Assembly (NCBI GenBank): GCA_944389715.1
Contig: CALXNI010000072.1
Span: 1 to 5,937 of the forward strand
Source: an uncultured Clostridia bacterium
GTDB lineage: Bacteria > Bacillota > Clostridia > TANB77 > CAG-508
Length of the DNA stretch: 5,937 nt
Reading direction: 5' to 3'
The translations under genes were made by a program, and so were the position numbers. Shown here piece after piece: positions 4,976-5,937 of this stretch (positions are counted from its first letter, which is position 1; every line of letters begins with the position of its first letter). The notes under the pieces were generated by a model, which was not told the DNA's origin, made no database searches, and saw nothing but the letters and a program-made list of their open reading frames with translations.

Positions 4976-5827
4976 TTAAAATTTCTTACCTGTTATTTTC
5001 TCATAAGCTTCTATATATTTATTTCTTGTAGTTGTAAGAACATCTTCTGGAAGATTTTCTGGTGGATTATTTCTATATCCATTATCTGATAACCAATCTC
5101 TTAAATATTGTTTATCAAAACTTTTTTGTCCTCTTCCTACTTCATAATCATCTGCAGGCCAGAACCTACTTGAATCAGGTGTTAATACCTCATCTCCCAA
5201 AACAAGATTTCCGTTTTCATCTAGACCAAATTCAAATTTTGTATCTGCAATAATTATACCCTTTGTAAGTGCGTAATCAGCGCATTTTTTATAAACATCA
5301 ATTGTAGATTTCTTAACTTTTTCAGCTAAATCTTTTCCTAAAATTTCGCATGCTTTTTCAAAAGAAATATTTTCGTCATGTTCACCTAATTCTGCTTTTG
5401 TTGAAGGTGTAAATATAGGTTCATCAAGTTTTTGACATTCTTTTAATCCTTCTGGAAGCTTAATTCCACAAACTGTACCACTTTTTTTGTATTCTGCCCA
5501 TCCAGAACCAGTTATATATCCTCTTACAATACACTCAACTGGAAGCATTTTTAGTTTTTTAACAAGCATACTTCTATCTTTAAATTCTTCTTTTTTAAAC
5601 TCTTCTGGAAATTCATCAAAATTTGTTGTAATTATGTGATTTGGAATAATATCAGATACAAAATTAAACCAAAACTCAGATAATTTATTTAAGATTTTAC
5701 CCTTATCCAAAATAGGATCTGGCATAATAAAATCAAATGCAGAGATTCTATCAGAAACAACCATCATAAGTTTGTCGTTATCTACTTCATAGATTTCACG
5801 AACTTTACCACTTCTAATTTTTTTCAT
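4976..5827 (-). CDS. purC: phosphoribosylaminoimidazole-succinocarboxamide (SAICAR) synthase
   Basis: PurC joins CAIR and aspartate using ATP to give SAICAR, the step just before PurB. The 283-residue protein opens with the nucleotide-binding SGKVREIYEV and VSDRISAFDFIMPDPI. It contains the first family signature (LPVECIVRGYITGSGWAEY) and the second (IIADTKFEFGLD), and ends with LTPDSSRFWPADDYEVG and a C-terminal RGQKSFDKQYLRDWL stretch. It is longer than the roughly 240-residue Bacillus form and resembles the longer ADE1-like class. The start at 5827 is preferred because AAAGGA (5841-5836) lies 8 bases upstream; the ATG at 5836 would directly abut the ribosome binding site. A TATAAT on this strand (5853-5848) has no good -35 and would start inside the ribosome binding site, so the true promoter is unclear. 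The frame is intact. Confidence 0.96.
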   Translation of the reverse strand: MKKIRSGKVREIYEVDNDKLMMVVSDRISAFDFIMPDPILDKGKILNKLSEFWFNFVSDIIPNHIITTNFDEFPEEFKKEEFKDRSMLVKKLKMLPVECIVRGYITGSGWAEYKKSGTVCGIKLPEGLKECQKLDEPIFTPSTKAELGEHDENISFEKACEILGKDLAEKVKKSTIDVYKKCADYALTKGIIIADTKFEFGLDENGNLVLGDEVLTPDSSRFWPADDYEVGRGQKSFDKQYLRDWLSDNGYRNNPPENLPEDVLTTTRNKYIEAYEKITGKKF

Positions 5828-5835
5828 ATAAATCA

Positions 5836-5844
5836 TCCTTTCTT
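5836..5844 (-). promoter_or_regulatory. ribosome binding site that selects the purC start
   Basis: On the minus strand AAGAAAGGA runs directly into the upstream ATG at 5836-5834, leaving no spacer, but stands 8 bases from the in-frame ATG at 5827-5825. This favours the shorter protein beginning MKKIRSGKVRE. Confidence 0.65.
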
Positions 5845-5879
5845 AAAATTATATATTTGTGTAAATTGGAATTTTTTTT

Positions 5880-5907
5880 GTGAGGTGAGAGGTGCGAAGT
5901 GTGAGGT
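5880..5907. repeat. second copy of the GTGAGG-type repeat
   Basis: The region is rich in GTGAGG/GAAGTG units, and GAGGTGCGAAGTGTGAGGT (5889-5907) is identical to 3175-3193. It follows an 8-T run (5872-5879). No complementary right arm is seen before the window ends, so the copy may be solitary or cut by the edge. Confidence 0.65.
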
Positions 5908-5937
5908 TGAATATGGTGATATACAAATTATGTTTGG

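Noticed and set aside
5062..5253. Plus-strand small open frame over purC
   Set aside because: Shadow of purC on the opposite strand, with no coding signature.
5848..5853. TATAAT on the minus strand as the purC promoter
   Set aside because: There is no matching -35, and the implied transcription start would fall inside the ribosome binding site.

Overview
The window is AT-rich DNA with strong AGGAGG/AAAGGA-type ribosome binding sites and AGA-dominated arginine usage. Its DUF4321-radC-mreB-mreC gene order is typical of Clostridia, so it most likely comes from a low-GC Clostridia-class Firmicute, possibly uncultured. The short GC-rich intergenic repeats fit that guess, but no species can be named.

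Layout. Positions 1-220 hold a repeat remnant, a 70-bp element with 12-bp terminal inverted repeats, and a good sigma-A promoter. This promoter drives a small membrane protein (DUF4321, 221-478). A repeat/hairpin spacer (479-585) follows, then radC (586-1291), mreB (1288-2319, overlapping radC by ATGA) and mreC (2341-3157). An imperfect inverted repeat (3171-3263) and a structured leader precede purB (3418-4851). A spacer with two hairpins separates purB from the convergent purC (complement 4976-5827). The right end carries another copy of the GTGAGG repeat.

How the genes work together. MreB and MreC are the cytoskeletal and membrane/periplasmic parts of the rod-shape elongation machinery; mreD is not next to them. 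PurC makes SAICAR and PurB cleaves it to AICAR and fumarate, so the two purine genes encode consecutive steps of IMP synthesis, although they face each other rather than share an operon.

Most notable observation. radC and mreC are each split by a +1 frameshift. In both, the break falls on an in-frame CGG codon in the same string, T-CGG-A (1138-1140 and 2932-2934). Skipping the C restores a GGA glycine codon and a full-length family-typical protein. I found no other in-frame CGG among roughly 1,690 codons in the window. This suggests that CGG may be unassigned or 'hungry' here and may trigger +1 frameshifting or four-base (CGGA) decoding. Two coincident single-C insertions, from sequencing error or real mutation, are the competing explanation.
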